Source: Oscillospiraceae bacterium
GTDB lineage: Bacteria; Bacillota; Clostridia; Oscillospirales; Oscillospiraceae
Reading direction: 5' to 3'
Length of the DNA stretch: 64,000 nucleotides
Assembly: GCA_017395085.1 (NCBI GenBank)
Contig: JAFPWF010000027.1
Span: 62,001-126,000, forward strand
Below, in pieces: positions 25,205 to 34,192 of this stretch (position 1 is the stretch's first letter; each line of letters starts with the position of its first letter). The notes under the pieces are model-generated. The model worked only from the letters and a program-made list of their open reading frames with translations, did no database searches and had not been told where the DNA came from. The position numbers and the translations under genes were made by a program.

Positions 25205-26118
25205 TTCAGCACCGGATGCCCGCGCAGAAACTCAGCGGCGGACATACGCCTTTTTCCGGGAAGCTGGAGTTCCGTGACACAGATGCAGCTTCCTTCTTTA
25301 CAGGCAAACACGATCCCCTGTTCATCAGCTGAAACTACGCTTCCCGGCGGCAGATCCGTAATTTGACTGGTGTAGGATGCACCGAATATTCTGACTTCCT
25401 GATCCTGCAGCATTGCCGTCGCGACAGGCCAGGGCTGCAGACCGTAAATCCACTTCAGCACCTCGCGCGGAGTTCGGTCCCAGTTGATCGGAGACAGCGT
25501 TTTATCAAGCCGCCTGACATAAGTTGCTTCCGTTTCATCCTGAGGAGTCCGCGGAGCATCTCCGTTTTCGATATCGGTCAGGGTATGGGATAAAAGTTCC
25601 GCTCCCATCGTCTTCAATCGATCAAACAGTTCTCCGGCTGTTTCGGTCTCACCGATTTCCGTTTCTGCAGAGTAGATGATATCGCCTGCATCCATCCTGG
25701 AATTCATGTAGATTGTGCAGACACCGGTTTTCTGGTCACCGTTTAAAACTGCCCACTGAATCGGAGCAGCACCGCGATATTTGGGAAGAAGTGAACCGTG
25801 CAGATTGACTGCCCTATATTTTGGCATTCCTATCAGTTCATCCGGAATCAGTTTCCCGTATGCAACAACAGCTATTACATCAGGATTCAAATTCCGGACC
25901 AGCTCCAATACGCTTTCACCCCGAAGGGATTCCGGCTGAAAGACCGGGATGTTTCGTGAAAGAGCCAGCTCTTTCACAGGCGAATAGGAAAGCTGCATAC
26001 CGCGGCCGCGCTGCTTATCGGGCTGAGTGAAAACAGCACAGATTTCAAAACCGTCATCGCACAGCTTCTCCAGGGACGCGGCAGCGAAATCCGGTGTTCC
26101 CATAAAGAGTATCCGCAT
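25201..26118 (-). CDS. fmt: Methionyl-tRNA formyltransferase
   Basis: Formylates initiator Met-tRNA with 10-formyl-THF. The 305 residues begin MRILFMGTPDFA and include the SLLPKYRGAAPIQWA motif with the catalytic Asn-His-Asp set (NLHGSLLP and DAGDII), plus the C-terminal OB-like domain. The start at 26118 is directly after the def stop. A longer form back to 26169 would lie inside def. Confidence 0.96.
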   Translation of the reverse strand: MRILFMGTPDFAAASLEKLCDDGFEICAVFTQPDKQRGRGMQLSYSPVKELALSRNIPVFQPESLRGESVLELVRNLNPDVIAVVAYGKLIPDELIGMPKYRAVNLHGSLLPKYRGAAPIQWAVLNGDQKTGVCTIYMNSRMDAGDIIYSAETEIGETETAGELFDRLKTMGAELLSHTLTDIENGDAPRTPQDETEATYVRRLDKTLSPINWDRTPREVLKWIYGLQPWPVATAMLQDQEVRIFGASYTSQITDLPPGSVVSADEQGIVFACKEGSCICVTELQLPGKRRMSAAEFLRGHPVLK

Positions 26119-26119
26119 A

Positions 26120-26638
26120 TCAGTCTTCCGTTTCCTCCGAACGATGCTGGATTGCCTGCAGTTCCTCATCCGTCAGCATGCGTTCACATTTGGATGTAAA
26201 AACAATTCCATCCAGATGATCTATTTCGTGGCAAAAGCACCGTGCGGTCAGGCCTTCCCCGGATACTTCAAAAAAATTACCAAAGCGGTCCTGAGCCCGC
26301 ACTTTTACTGTTTCCGGGCGTGAAACGATTCCGTACTCGCCGGGAACGCTAAGGCATCCTTCGGCTTCGTGCTGCTCGCCGGATGCCTCTATGACAACCG
26401 GATTGATCAGTTCAATCAGGATCGGATTTTCATTTTCCGGAACGTTCGTCTCCAGCACCAGGGCGGCACGGCGCAGAACCCCGACCTGCGGCGCTGCCAG
26501 CCCGACACCGTCGGCATGCATCAGAGTCTCTGCCATGTCATCCAGAAGCTGATGGAGACGTTGATTAAACGCAGTAACCTCACGGCATTTTTTCCCTAGC
26601 GAAGGATCTTCCTGTGTCAGAATATTCCGCAAAGCCAT
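26120..26638 (-). CDS. def: Peptide deformylase
   Basis: Removes the formyl group from new proteins and so undoes the work of the next gene, fmt. The 172 residues hold the three family motifs: GVGLAAPQ, EGCLSVP with the metal Cys, and HEIDHLDG with two metal His and the catalytic Glu. The ATG has AAGGAG about 12 nt upstream. It sits between priA and fmt, as in Bacillus. Confidence 0.96.
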   Translation of the reverse strand: MALRNILTQEDPSLGKKCREVTAFNQRLHQLLDDMAETLMHADGVGLAAPQVGVLRRAALVLETNVPENENPILIELINPVVIEASGEQHEAEGCLSVPGEYGIVSRPETVKVRAQDRFGNFFEVSGEGLTARCFCHEIDHLDGIVFTSKCERMLTDEELQAIQHRSEETED

Positions 26639-26683
26639 ATGTGATGATAGCTCCTTTAAAAGTGAAATCGTTATGAAACGAAT

Positions 26684-28927
26684 TTATGGGTTTGGATCGT
26701 TCTCGATATAGACGGAAACCTGTTTCGATTCCTTCATTTTACCGCACGCGGTCAGAACAGAAGACAAAATTTGACGAACTCTCGGGCTGTTGTGACAGCA
26801 GATTTGCAGACGGTACCGAAAATGATCGTTCATTTTTACAATACTCATCGGTACAGGTCCAAGTACCTGTACGGATTCTGAATCAGAAAAAATGTTCTGC
26901 AGCATCCATTTACACCGCTGAAGCACGTTTAGCACCAGCGCTTCATCTGTCCCGGATGCTGAGAAAGCAATCCAGTCGAAGAATGGCGGGGCGTTCTGCA
27001 GACGCCGCATTTCCAGTTCACGCTGATAAAACGACTCATAATCCTGCTGTGCGGCAAGTTGGATGATTTCGTGATCCGGTGTAAACGTCTGGATGAAAGC
27101 CTCGCCCTGCTTCTCCCCTCTGCCGCTGCGCCCAACCACCTGCGTAATCAGGGAAAACGTGCGTTCCCCAGCGCGGAAATCACTGCTGTAAAGGCTTTGA
27201 TCGGCTGAAAGGACGCCGACCAGGGTTACACGGTCAAAGTTCAGTCCTTTGGTGATCATCTGGGTTCCGATCATCACCGGAATTCTTTCCTCTTCAAACC
27301 GCTGGAACAGGATCCGATGGGATCCTGCCGGGCTTACGGTGTCAGAATCTATCCGAAGGATCGGAAGTCCCGGAAAACAGGAAGAAAGCTCCGTCTCTGC
27401 CAACTGTGTACCGGCGCCGATAAAATTCAGCGTTCCTCCGCAGTTCGGACATCCGGAACCGAGTGTGGTCCATGACCCGCAATAATGGCAGATCAGTCTC
27501 TTCTGTCCGGCATGCCATGTCATGGAAACCGAACAGTGCGGACAGCGATAAGTATATCCGCATTCGGAACAACATACCAGTTTGTTGGTTCCGCGCCGGT
27601 TGAGGAAAAGAATGCTCTGTTCCTGACGATTGATTCGGTCCATCAGAGCATCTTTCAGACTTCTGCTGAAAAGAGACCGGTTCCCGGCTCGCAGTTCTTC
27701 CTTCATGTCCACAATTTGGACTCTCGGAAGAGGTTTTGTATTAAACCGGTGCGGAAGCGAGTGATAGAAATAGTCACCCTGCTCCGCAAAAAAACGGCTG
27801 CGGATATCGGGTGTGGCAGATCCAAGAATCAGAGAAGAATGAGATTGATGACACCGGAATCTGGCAACTTCCTTTGTGTTGTATCGCGGGGAGGACTCCG
27901 ACCGATAGCTGTCTTCCTGCTCTTCATCCATGATGACAAGACCAAGATTGGCAACCGGTGCAAAAACAGCGCTCCTGGTGCCGATGACAAGCCGTGCTTC
28001 TCCCCTTTTAATTCTCTTCCACTCATCGTAACGTTCGCCGACGGTAAGGCTGCTGTGAAGCAGCGCCACAACCTCGCCGAACCAGGAATTGAACTGTGCC
28101 AGGATCTGCGGTGTCAGTGCAATCTCCGGAACAAGAAGAATTGCGGATTTCCCATCGCTCAGACAATTCTCAATCAGATGACCGTAGATACAGGTTTTTC
28201 CGCTTCCGGTAACCCCTGAAATCAGATGAACAGCAGGGCCGGAATGCGCAGCATTCTGTTCAAGAATGCTTTCCAGCACTTCTCTCTGTTCATTGTTCAG
28301 AACCGGCAGCACTGTGCGCGGGACCGATGCACTTTCCGGCCTGCGATACACTTCAAGAGAATAACGTTCTATCAGTTCCTGCTGTTCCAGACGCAGCAAA
28401 GAGGCTCTGGATGCAGCAGTAAAATGCAGCAGGTCCTGTACCGGCAGAGCTTCAAAGGTACTCAGCAGTTCAAGCAGTTCCGCCTGTTTCGGAGCACTCT
28501 TTTTTCGGGATTCAATGATCTGATTCGTCTCGTCCGCAGAAACAGAAAGACGGACCATTTCACGGAATTGGTCTCTTCCGCGTGGAAGGCCGGACTTGTT
28601 CAGCCAAAGCCCCGCCGGGAGCATGGTTCGAATCGCCTGATATACGGTACAGAAATACCGGTCCCGCATAAAATAAGCCAACTGCAGTTGATCTGCACTG
28701 AGAAGAGGAACGGAATCCACAATCCGCAGTATTTCCTTGCAGTTTGGATAGCCGCTCTCTCCCGTCAGAGACAGCACAACTCCTTCAGAAATCCGATTCC
28801 CGTTCCCAAATGGGACAATGACCCGCATTCCTTCCCTGATCGCAGATTCAAGATTTGCCGGAACTGAGTAATCATACGGTTTGTCAATCGGATATGTTGC
28901 AGCGGAAAGTGCGAGCCTGGCAAACAT
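26684..28927 (-). CDS. priA: Primosomal protein N' (replication restart helicase PriA)
   Basis: Superfamily 2 helicase that reloads the replisome at stalled forks. The 747 residues have the N-terminal 3'-DNA-binding domain, Walker A GVTGSGKT, the box VIMDEEQEDSY, and the Cys-rich zinc domain (CSECGYTYRCPHC, then CHYCGS and CPNC) near 430-475. Helicase motifs MITKGLNFDRVTLVG and QVVGRSGRG follow. The start is 6 bp after the rpoZ stop. Confidence 0.96.
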   Translation of the reverse strand: MFARLALSAATYPIDKPYDYSVPANLESAIREGMRVIVPFGNGNRISEGVVLSLTGESGYPNCKEILRIVDSVPLLSADQLQLAYFMRDRYFCTVYQAIRTMLPAGLWLNKSGLPRGRDQFREMVRLSVSADETNQIIESRKKSAPKQAELLELLSTFEALPVQDLLHFTAASRASLLRLEQQELIERYSLEVYRRPESASVPRTVLPVLNNEQREVLESILEQNAAHSGPAVHLISGVTGSGKTCIYGHLIENCLSDGKSAILLVPEIALTPQILAQFNSWFGEVVALLHSSLTVGERYDEWKRIKRGEARLVIGTRSAVFAPVANLGLVIMDEEQEDSYRSESSPRYNTKEVARFRCHQSHSSLILGSATPDIRSRFFAEQGDYFYHSLPHRFNTKPLPRVQIVDMKEELRAGNRSLFSRSLKDALMDRINRQEQSILFLNRRGTNKLVCCSECGYTYRCPHCSVSMTWHAGQKRLICHYCGSWTTLGSGCPNCGGTLNFIGAGTQLAETELSSCFPGLPILRIDSDTVSPAGSHRILFQRFEEERIPVMIGTQMITKGLNFDRVTLVGVLSADQSLYSSDFRAGERTFSLITQVVGRSGRGEKQGEAFIQTFTPDHEIIQLAAQQDYESFYQRELEMRRLQNAPPFFDWIAFSASGTDEALVLNVLQRCKWMLQNIFSDSESVQVLGPVPMSIVKMNDHFRYRLQICCHNSPRVRQILSSVLTACGKMKESKQVSVYIENDPNP

Positions 28928-28935
28928 GGATCGTC

Positions 28936-29124
28936 TCAGCGAATGGTCAGTTTCCCGGAATATACTTCGTCAATTGCTGTCGAAACAGGTTTTTTCTCAA
29001 GGACAATCTCGTGCTCCTCCGCTTCTGTGGAAAGAGTGCGTGCACGGCGTGCAACGAGATTTACCAGTTGATAGCGGCTTCCTACCTTGTCGACCAGCTC
29101 CGCTACCGGAGGATAAAGCATCAT
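28936..29124 (-). CDS. rpoZ: RNA polymerase omega subunit
   Basis: A 62-residue subunit that helps assemble core RNA polymerase around beta-prime. It starts MMLYPPVAELVDKVGSRYQLV, and the motif NLVARRAR is typical of omega; the family has Y.LV...AKRAR. Length fits the short Firmicute form. AAAGGAA precedes the paired ATG codons. It follows gmk by 20 bp. The usual coaBC gene between rpoZ and priA is missing. Confidence 0.93.
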   Translation of the reverse strand: MMLYPPVAELVDKVGSRYQLVNLVARRARTLSTEAEEHEIVLEKKPVSTAIDEVYSGKLTIR

Positions 29125-29144
29125 AACAATCAGTTCCTTTCAAA

Positions 29145-29744
29145 CTATTTGGTCAGTTCCAATACGCGGGATTTATTAAATCTGCAGTGAGCCGCCGTAA
29201 TAACGGCATTCAGTTCCGCTGCAGCGTTATCGATTATATCATTCACGATCATATACTGATAAAAATCAGCTTCCTGAATTTCCTGCCTTGCCCGTGTCAG
29301 GCGGGCCGCAATCGTTTGCTCGGTCTCTGTCCCGCGAGCAGAAAGCCTCTGTTCCAGGACCTGCATCGAAGGCGGCAATACAAAAACCGAAACGGCGTCA
29401 GGAACCTTCTCAAAAACCTGCCGGGCTCCCTGAACCTCAATATCCAGGATGACATTGAAGCCTTTCTCAAGGCGATCTTCCACGAAGGAACGGGGGGTCC
29501 CGTAACTGTTCTGAACATAGCTGGCATGTTCCAGTAGTTCGTTATTTTCAACCATTCGGTCAAACTGTTCAGAACTGATAAAAAAGTAGTCTTTTCCGTC
29601 AACTTCACCGGGACGCGGAGGTCTTGTTGTCACTGAGACAGAGAAGCAAAGATCGTCGCGCAGTTCCATTGTTTTTGCAACAACTGTGCTTTTTCCGACT
29701 CCTGAAGGTCCGGAAAGGATAATCAGCTTTCCTCGATCTGCCAA
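29145..29744 (-). CDS. gmk: Guanylate kinase
   Basis: Phosphorylates GMP to GDP using ATP. The 199 residues hold the P-loop LSGPSGVGKST, the GMP-binding segment VTTRPPRPGEVDGKDYFF, and the LID region DIEVQGARQV. The start is a TTG at 29744 with a very strong AAGGAGG 9 nt upstream. It overlaps the remA end by 22 bp. Confidence 0.95.
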   Translation of the reverse strand: MADRGKLIILSGPSGVGKSTVVAKTMELRDDLCFSVSVTTRPPRPGEVDGKDYFFISSEQFDRMVENNELLEHASYVQNSYGTPRSFVEDRLEKGFNVILDIEVQGARQVFEKVPDAVSVFVLPPSMQVLEQRLSARGTETEQTIAARLTRARQEIQEADFYQYMIVNDIIDNAAAELNAVITAAHCRFNKSRVLELTK

Positions 29745-30010
29745 GTTGTAATACCTCCTTTGGCGCCGCCCTGTTCATTTTCCAGAATTTCCCTGGAAAT
29801 CTCATCTGGGCTGAGAGACGATAAAATAATATGGTTGCTGTTCATCAGCAGCACGGATCGGGTGCTTCTTCCGAAGGATGCGTCAATTAATAGACCTCGT
29901 TCACGGCAGTCGGAAATCATTCGTTTAATCGGCGCGGAATCAGGGCTTAACACTGTGACGATTTTTTCTGCGGCAATATAACTGCCGAAACCGATTCCAA
30001 TCAGCATCAT
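29723..30010 (-). CDS. remA: Extracellular matrix regulator RemA-like (DUF370)
   Basis: A 95-residue protein of the RemA family. In Bacillus it is a DNA-binding activator of biofilm matrix and osmoprotectant genes, forming ring assemblies. The family marks VLSPDSAPIKRMISDCRERGLLIDA and STRSVLLMNSNHIILSSL are complete. It is longer at the C-terminus than typical (about 90). Starts at 30010, 30007, or a TTG at 30019 are all possible; none has a good Shine-Dalgarno, and coupling to yicC (stop at 30012) is likely. The order yicC-remA-gmk-rpoZ is conserved in Firmicutes. Confidence 0.9.
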   Translation of the reverse strand: MMLIGIGFGSYIAAEKIVTVLSPDSAPIKRMISDCRERGLLIDASFGRSTRSVLLMNSNHIILSSLSPDEISREILENEQGGAKGGITTWQIEES

Positions 30011-30011
30011 T

Positions 30012-30890
30012 TTATTCAATGTTCTGAATCTGTTCCCGGATTTTCTCGATCTCGGATTTCAGATCCACCACCAGGTATGAAATCTCGGAATTCTGACATT
30101 TGGATCCGATGGTGTTTGCCTCACGGTTGAACTCCTGGATCAGGAAGTCCAGCTTTCTCCCGATCGGAGACCCTTCCTTCAGCAGTTTTCGGAATTGGCT
30201 GCAGTGGCTGCGGAGCCTAACCGTTTCTTCGTCGGTTGCAATGCGGTCGGCATAAATCGCCGCTTCCGATAAAACCAGTTCCGCGGCAATAGAAGTATCG
30301 GAGAGAACCTCCTGCAGCTTTCTGTTCAGGCGATCACGATAGGCGGACAAGGTCTGTGCCGCCCTCTGATCAATCTCGTCGACCATGGCTTCAATCCGCT
30401 CGGTCTTCTCCAGCAAGTCGTTGTAAAGGGCCTCTCCTTCCCGGCAGCGCATGGCATTGTAATCCGATACTGCAAGCTCCAAAAGGGAGAGCATTTCCTT
30501 TTCAAATACTTCCTGGTCCGGTTCATCCTTATTGACTGACATAACATCCGGAAAACGTGCAATATCCAGGGCGCTGATTTCAGAAGGCAGATCAAGGAGT
30601 TTTGCAATGGAGAGGATCATCTCCCGGTACGATTCCGCCAGCTGTTCATTCAAATGAAGATCAGGCTGGTTGTTCTGAACCGGATCAAGACCCAGATAGA
30701 CATCCACCTTTCCGCGGGAAATGTTTTTCTGGAGGTATGATTTTATGAGCGGCTCCACAAACAAATATGCTCTGGGGCACTTGATATTGAGGTCAAAATA
30801 CCGATTGTTGACGCTGCGGATTTCCAGAACGAAAGCGAGCCCTGCTATTTTTCCCTTTGCGCTTCCGAATCCGGTCATACTTCTGATCAT
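30012..30890 (-). CDS. yicC: YicC family endoribonuclease
   Basis: A 292-residue YicC (YloC) protein, a family now linked to endoribonuclease activity and RNA turnover. The signature MTGFG at the N-terminus, EIRSVNNRYFDL, and the C-terminal EFNREANTIGSK with ISYLVVDLKSEIEKIREQIQNIE are conserved. GGAGGG precedes the ATG at 30890. It heads the remA-gmk-rpoZ set and follows rseC. Confidence 0.93.
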   Translation of the reverse strand: MIRSMTGFGSAKGKIAGLAFVLEIRSVNNRYFDLNIKCPRAYLFVEPLIKSYLQKNISRGKVDVYLGLDPVQNNQPDLHLNEQLAESYREMILSIAKLLDLPSEISALDIARFPDVMSVNKDEPDQEVFEKEMLSLLELAVSDYNAMRCREGEALYNDLLEKTERIEAMVDEIDQRAAQTLSAYRDRLNRKLQEVLSDTSIAAELVLSEAAIYADRIATDEETVRLRSHCSQFRKLLKEGSPIGRKLDFLIQEFNREANTIGSKCQNSEISYLVVDLKSEIEKIREQIQNIE

Positions 30891-30902
30891 GTTATCCCTC
30901 CG

Positions 30903-31304
30903 TCAGGAAATGATATCAAATGTAATCTGTTGTGAATGCGGCTTCCTTCTCTGTGTCACGACCAGAACAGCTGCCGACACGGCCAGGGAAAGGAAACTGA
31001 CCAGAACACTTACGCCCTCTGAAGCTCCCAGTATACTGGAAACCGCAAATCCAGCCAGGAAAAACAGAAGCGGCATGATATAGACCAGGATCGCTGCAGA
31101 ATAGATTTTCCTGCTGCTGCTTGAGATCACAACCTTCTGACCGGGTTTTGCGCCGATGCGGTTTTTGGCCAGCGTTTTCAATTCCGACTGGAATATACAG
31201 CTTTCGCAGCTGCCGCAGTTGCTTCCGCAGGCTGTGGATCGGGTAACAACAACCTCAGCCATCGAATTCGGGAGAACTTTCACTACAATTGCATCCTGAG
31301 TCAT
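30903..31304 (-). CDS. RseC/MucC family membrane protein
   Basis: A 133-residue protein of the SoxR-reducing/RseC family. It has an N-terminal soluble part with the Cys cluster CGSNCGSCESC (about 27-37), then two membrane helices (about 68-87 and 95-115). Members often sit in electron-transfer (Rnf) contexts; here it lies between cdaR and yicC, so its role is unclear. GGAG precedes the ATG. Confidence 0.85.
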   Translation of the reverse strand: MTQDAIVVKVLPNSMAEVVVTRSTACGSNCGSCESCIFQSELKTLAKNRIGAKPGQKVVISSSSRKIYSAAILVYIMPLLFFLAGFAVSSILGASEGVSVLVSFLSLAVSAAVLVVTQRRKPHSQQITFDIIS

Positions 31305-31327
31305 AATATGCTCCGATGATGAAGGAA

Positions 31328-32581
31328 TCAGTTTAATTCCAGATTGACACTGATCGGATAATCCCCAATTGCACCGAGCTCCGAGGACCCGTCTATGTAG
31401 ATTTTGGTTAACGGCATATAAGCCCCGGAGGACTCTTTATAATCTGCGAGATCGGCAACCGCACGGATGCTGTCCGAGGACAGCTGATCCAGCTGTTCCT
31501 CCGTGCCGCGGATGACAACTTCCAGACTGTTTGTCAGCACTTCAACTTCCATATTTTCCGGAGCGTTGATGTAGGAGATGTTCTTCACTGTGTAGGTGCG
31601 CGTTGTCAGCCCGGTGATATCAATATCCACTTTCGCTTCCGTAATACCGCTGACATTCTTCAGGGAATTATCAAAAGGAATGGAATAGGATTCCGAGAAA
31701 CCGCTCTTAAAATCTGTGAGGTCTATGGTGCTCAGGATAATCCGGTTCATACCGGAGAGAATGGCGGAATCCCCTGCCAGCGTAATGCGGTCGGGCGTAA
31801 CGGTAACTTTGGTATTTGCTGTTGTTGCACCGGCTCCTTCAATCAGCTCCACAGACAGCGGGACTTCCTTAACTTCCAGAATCGGAAGGACTGCCGTGAC
31901 GGTATCGTCGGAAGAGGTCAGATAATCCGGTGAAACCGGAGTCCCATCGCTGCGCATCAGCGTATAGGAAGCATTTTCGGTATAAGTGGTTTCTGCAACC
32001 TGATCAATCCCGAAACTCACCCAGGCGTAGGATACGTCCTTCAGATACGCTTCCGGGCCGGTGACCGTAATCGAGGACGGTTCAAAAACCGGAGGCTCAG
32101 CCGTAAAGCCGGGCGCAAGCTTCCCGTCATAACCGCCGCGTACAGGGATTGAAACGGAATTCAGCGCTGAAACCATGAAGTTTACCGTTTCAGGGCTGTA
32201 CGATACCTCGGATAGGTTTCTGGTTTCCGTACCGTTCGGATAAACGATCTTGTACTTCATGGATGCATAGGCCGCTCGGCTTAATTTGCTGACATCGATC
32301 TGAGCAACCAGATCCTCCGAATTCAAAGCATCCACTATCCGCCGCGGACCCCGGATCTCAACGCGAACGGTATTGGTATCGATATCCGTAACAAGAAGAT
32401 TTCTGGAATTGCGGAGTGTTTCCTCCCCAGTAATCTCGACCTTAACTCCGCGGAAAACCTGAGTAACAACGGAATTCTCTGTACTGACCACATATGACCA
32501 GATTGCCAGTGAGGTGAGGAGAGAAATAATCATCCAGAAGACCTTGCTGTCAAACAGGGATTTTCTTTGCTTTCTGTCCAT
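31328..32581 (-). CDS. cdaR: YbbR-domain regulator of diadenylate cyclase (CdaR)
   Basis: A 417-residue membrane-anchored protein with one N-terminal helix (about 14-33) and four extracytoplasmic YbbR repeats. CdaR binds CdaA and tunes c-di-AMP production. The repeat cores are visible as NTVRVEIRGPRRIVDAL, SSITVTGPEAYLK, DRITLAGDSAIL and SLEVVIRGTEEQL. It starts 1 bp after the cdaA stop. No glmM follows, unlike the cdaA-cdaR-glmM module of many Firmicutes. Confidence 0.93.
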   Translation of the reverse strand: MDRKQRKSLFDSKVFWMIISLLTSLAIWSYVVSTENSVVTQVFRGVKVEITGEETLRNSRNLLVTDIDTNTVRVEIRGPRRIVDALNSEDLVAQIDVSKLSRAAYASMKYKIVYPNGTETRNLSEVSYSPETVNFMVSALNSVSIPVRGGYDGKLAPGFTAEPPVFEPSSITVTGPEAYLKDVSYAWVSFGIDQVAETTYTENASYTLMRSDGTPVSPDYLTSSDDTVTAVLPILEVKEVPLSVELIEGAGATTANTKVTVTPDRITLAGDSAILSGMNRIILSTIDLTDFKSGFSESYSIPFDNSLKNVSGITEAKVDIDITGLTTRTYTVKNISYINAPENMEVEVLTNSLEVVIRGTEEQLDQLSSDSIRAVADLADYKESSGAYMPLTKIYIDGSSELGAIGDYPISVNLELN

Positions 32582-32582
32582 A

Positions 32583-33434
32583 TTAAACCCTCTTCATGAT
32601 GCGCTGATAAATACTCTTCAGCTGATCCTTCCAGGTCATCTTCTCCTCATCGACAACGAGTTCTTTGTGCAGAAGTTCCGTCAGGGCTGCGGCATTCAGA
32701 TGCCGTTTTAACATCCCATCGATTGCCAGGGATATCGCCCCGGTCTCTTCCGAAACGATCACGACAACGGCATCAGACTGTTCGCTTAAACCGATTCCGG
32801 CACGGTGTCGCATTCCGAGATCCTTGCTCAGGTTTCTGCTCTGCGTCAGCGGCAAAACACATCCCGCAGCGGCAATTTTAGCATTTTGAATGATGACGGC
32901 TCCGTCATGCAGCGGGGCCTTGTTATAGAACAGGTTTTTAATCAGCTCGGCCGTGATATCTGCATGAATCATCGTGCCGGTGTTCATGATTGAGCCCAGG
33001 TCAATCGAACGCTCAAAGATGATCAGAGCACCGGTCCGGGACGCGGACATCTCCTCACAGGCCAGAACGCACTGTGCGATTGCCGTTTCCATCTCCGGAG
33101 TGGATAAACTTCGGTTTGATACAAAGCTGCTGCCAAAACGCTCCAGCATTCTCCGTAGCTCCGGCTGGAAAAGAATGACAAGGGCAATGAGCCCAAGTTC
33201 CATCGCTCTTCGCAGCAGGAAGTTGATCATCGTCAACCCGAACAAATACGACAGCACCAGCAATACCGCAAGCAGAAAGATACCGCGTGCAACATTCCTG
33301 GAATTTGTTTTTCGGACAATGTTTATGACTTTATAGATCAGATATGCGACAATGAGGATATCTACCGCATCTGCAAGTCCGATGGTCCGAATATAGCTGA
33401 ATCCGGTGCTGAGAAGGTTGAGAATTGATTCCAT
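32583..33434 (-). CDS. cdaA: Diadenylate cyclase CdaA
   Basis: Makes c-di-AMP from two ATP; c-di-AMP controls potassium and osmolyte uptake and wall stability. The 283 residues have three N-terminal membrane helices (to about 85) and the DAC domain with the DGA motif (APLHDGAVII) and the RHRAG motif (GMRHRAGIGLSE). The ATG follows TTGAGGAC. It is the first gene of the 17.5-kb - strand block and has a consensus promoter. Confidence 0.96.
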   Translation of the reverse strand: MESILNLLSTGFSYIRTIGLADAVDILIVAYLIYKVINIVRKTNSRNVARGIFLLAVLLVLSYLFGLTMINFLLRRAMELGLIALVILFQPELRRMLERFGSSFVSNRSLSTPEMETAIAQCVLACEEMSASRTGALIIFERSIDLGSIMNTGTMIHADITAELIKNLFYNKAPLHDGAVIIQNAKIAAAGCVLPLTQSRNLSKDLGMRHRAGIGLSEQSDAVVVIVSEETGAISLAIDGMLKRHLNAAALTELLHKELVVDEEKMTWKDQLKSIYQRIMKRV

Positions 33435-33479
33435 GAATAGTCCTCAAATCAGGGCAATTATCATACATGCAACTAAAAT

Positions 33480-33508
33480 ATTATATTGCATAAACTGGTG
33501 ATAATCAA
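33480..33508 (-). promoter_or_regulatory. Promoter for the cdaA block
   Basis: On the - strand: TTGATT (33508-33503), a 17-bp spacer, TATAAT (33485-33480). The leader is about 40 nt. Confidence 0.78.
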
Positions 33509-33523
33509 GTGTTTTCAGCGGAA

Positions 33524-33542
33524 TAACCGGATGTGCCGGTTA
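33524..33542 (-). terminator. Weak hairpin after the cyclodeaminase-family gene
   Basis: TAACCGG and CCGGTTA around a 5-nt loop. There is no proper T run, so termination is uncertain, and prfC transcripts may read into cdaA. Confidence 0.4.
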
Positions 33543-33554
33543 AATAATCCTGAA

Positions 33555-34172
33555 TTATTTAATAACCGCGGAACGGAGCCGATCCAGATAATCTTTCTGC
33601 TGCTGCATAGTCAGTTCATTCTCGCGTTTCATCACATACCGGTAAGTGTCGTCAGTGCTGAGCCTGCTCATGCTCAGAACGTAATTTCCGGCTGCGAGGG
33701 ATGCGCTGTAGGCAAGTTCGGCACATTCCGTCACGTAGGGAAACGCATCCGACCCTGAAAACGGCAGCAGTCCGGCAGACAGTTCAAGGCATTTGCCCAT
33801 CATGTTTATGATTTCAAGGCAGATGCTGACGGATGCCTGTCGGGACGCTTCAATTCTATCCTCGGATCCTTCTTTCAGCGCCCTGCGCAGCGGTCCGCGG
33901 CATTTCACGTCTTCATCGATCAGGTTCACCATATACCCGCGCAGTATTTCAGTATTTTTCACATACCAGGCCAGCTGCTCCGTATTCCCGTCATTCTCAT
34001 GTTCTGCATGCAGGAGTCTGGCCGCCCTTGCAAGCAAGGCGGCGGCAACCGCGGCAACAGAGGCAGCAGCAGACCCGCATTCCAGTCGGCTTTCCGGGTC
34101 GGAAAGGATTGCAGTAAAATCCTCCAACGTCTTCTTCCGAAAAATATCAATTTTGATTCCGGTTTCAGCCAT
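33555..34172 (-). CDS. Cyclodeaminase/cyclohydrolase family protein (FTCD_C)
   Basis: A 205-residue all-helical protein of the formiminotransferase-cyclodeaminase C-terminal family. The AECGSAAASVAAVAAALLA-like segment (LECGSAAASVAAVAAALLA) matches the family's PgGGSvAA motif near the N-terminus. Members act on folate one-carbon units (methenyl- or formimino-THF). No histidine degradation genes are near, so the substrate is open. ATG 34172 has GGGAGG 9 nt upstream. It follows prfC by 20 bp. Confidence 0.85.
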   Translation of the reverse strand: MAETGIKIDIFRKKTLEDFTAILSDPESRLECGSAAASVAAVAAALLARAARLLHAEHENDGNTEQLAWYVKNTEILRGYMVNLIDEDVKCRGPLRRALKEGSEDRIEASRQASVSICLEIINMMGKCLELSAGLLPFSGSDAFPYVTECAELAYSASLAAGNYVLSMSRLSTDDTYRYVMKRENELTMQQQKDYLDRLRSAVIK

Positions 34173-34192
34173 TCCAGTCAACCTCCCGGTAT

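Noticed and set aside
33524..33542. Full intrinsic terminator upstream of cdaA
   Set aside because: The stem is only 7 bp and lacks a T run; listed as a weak hairpin only.
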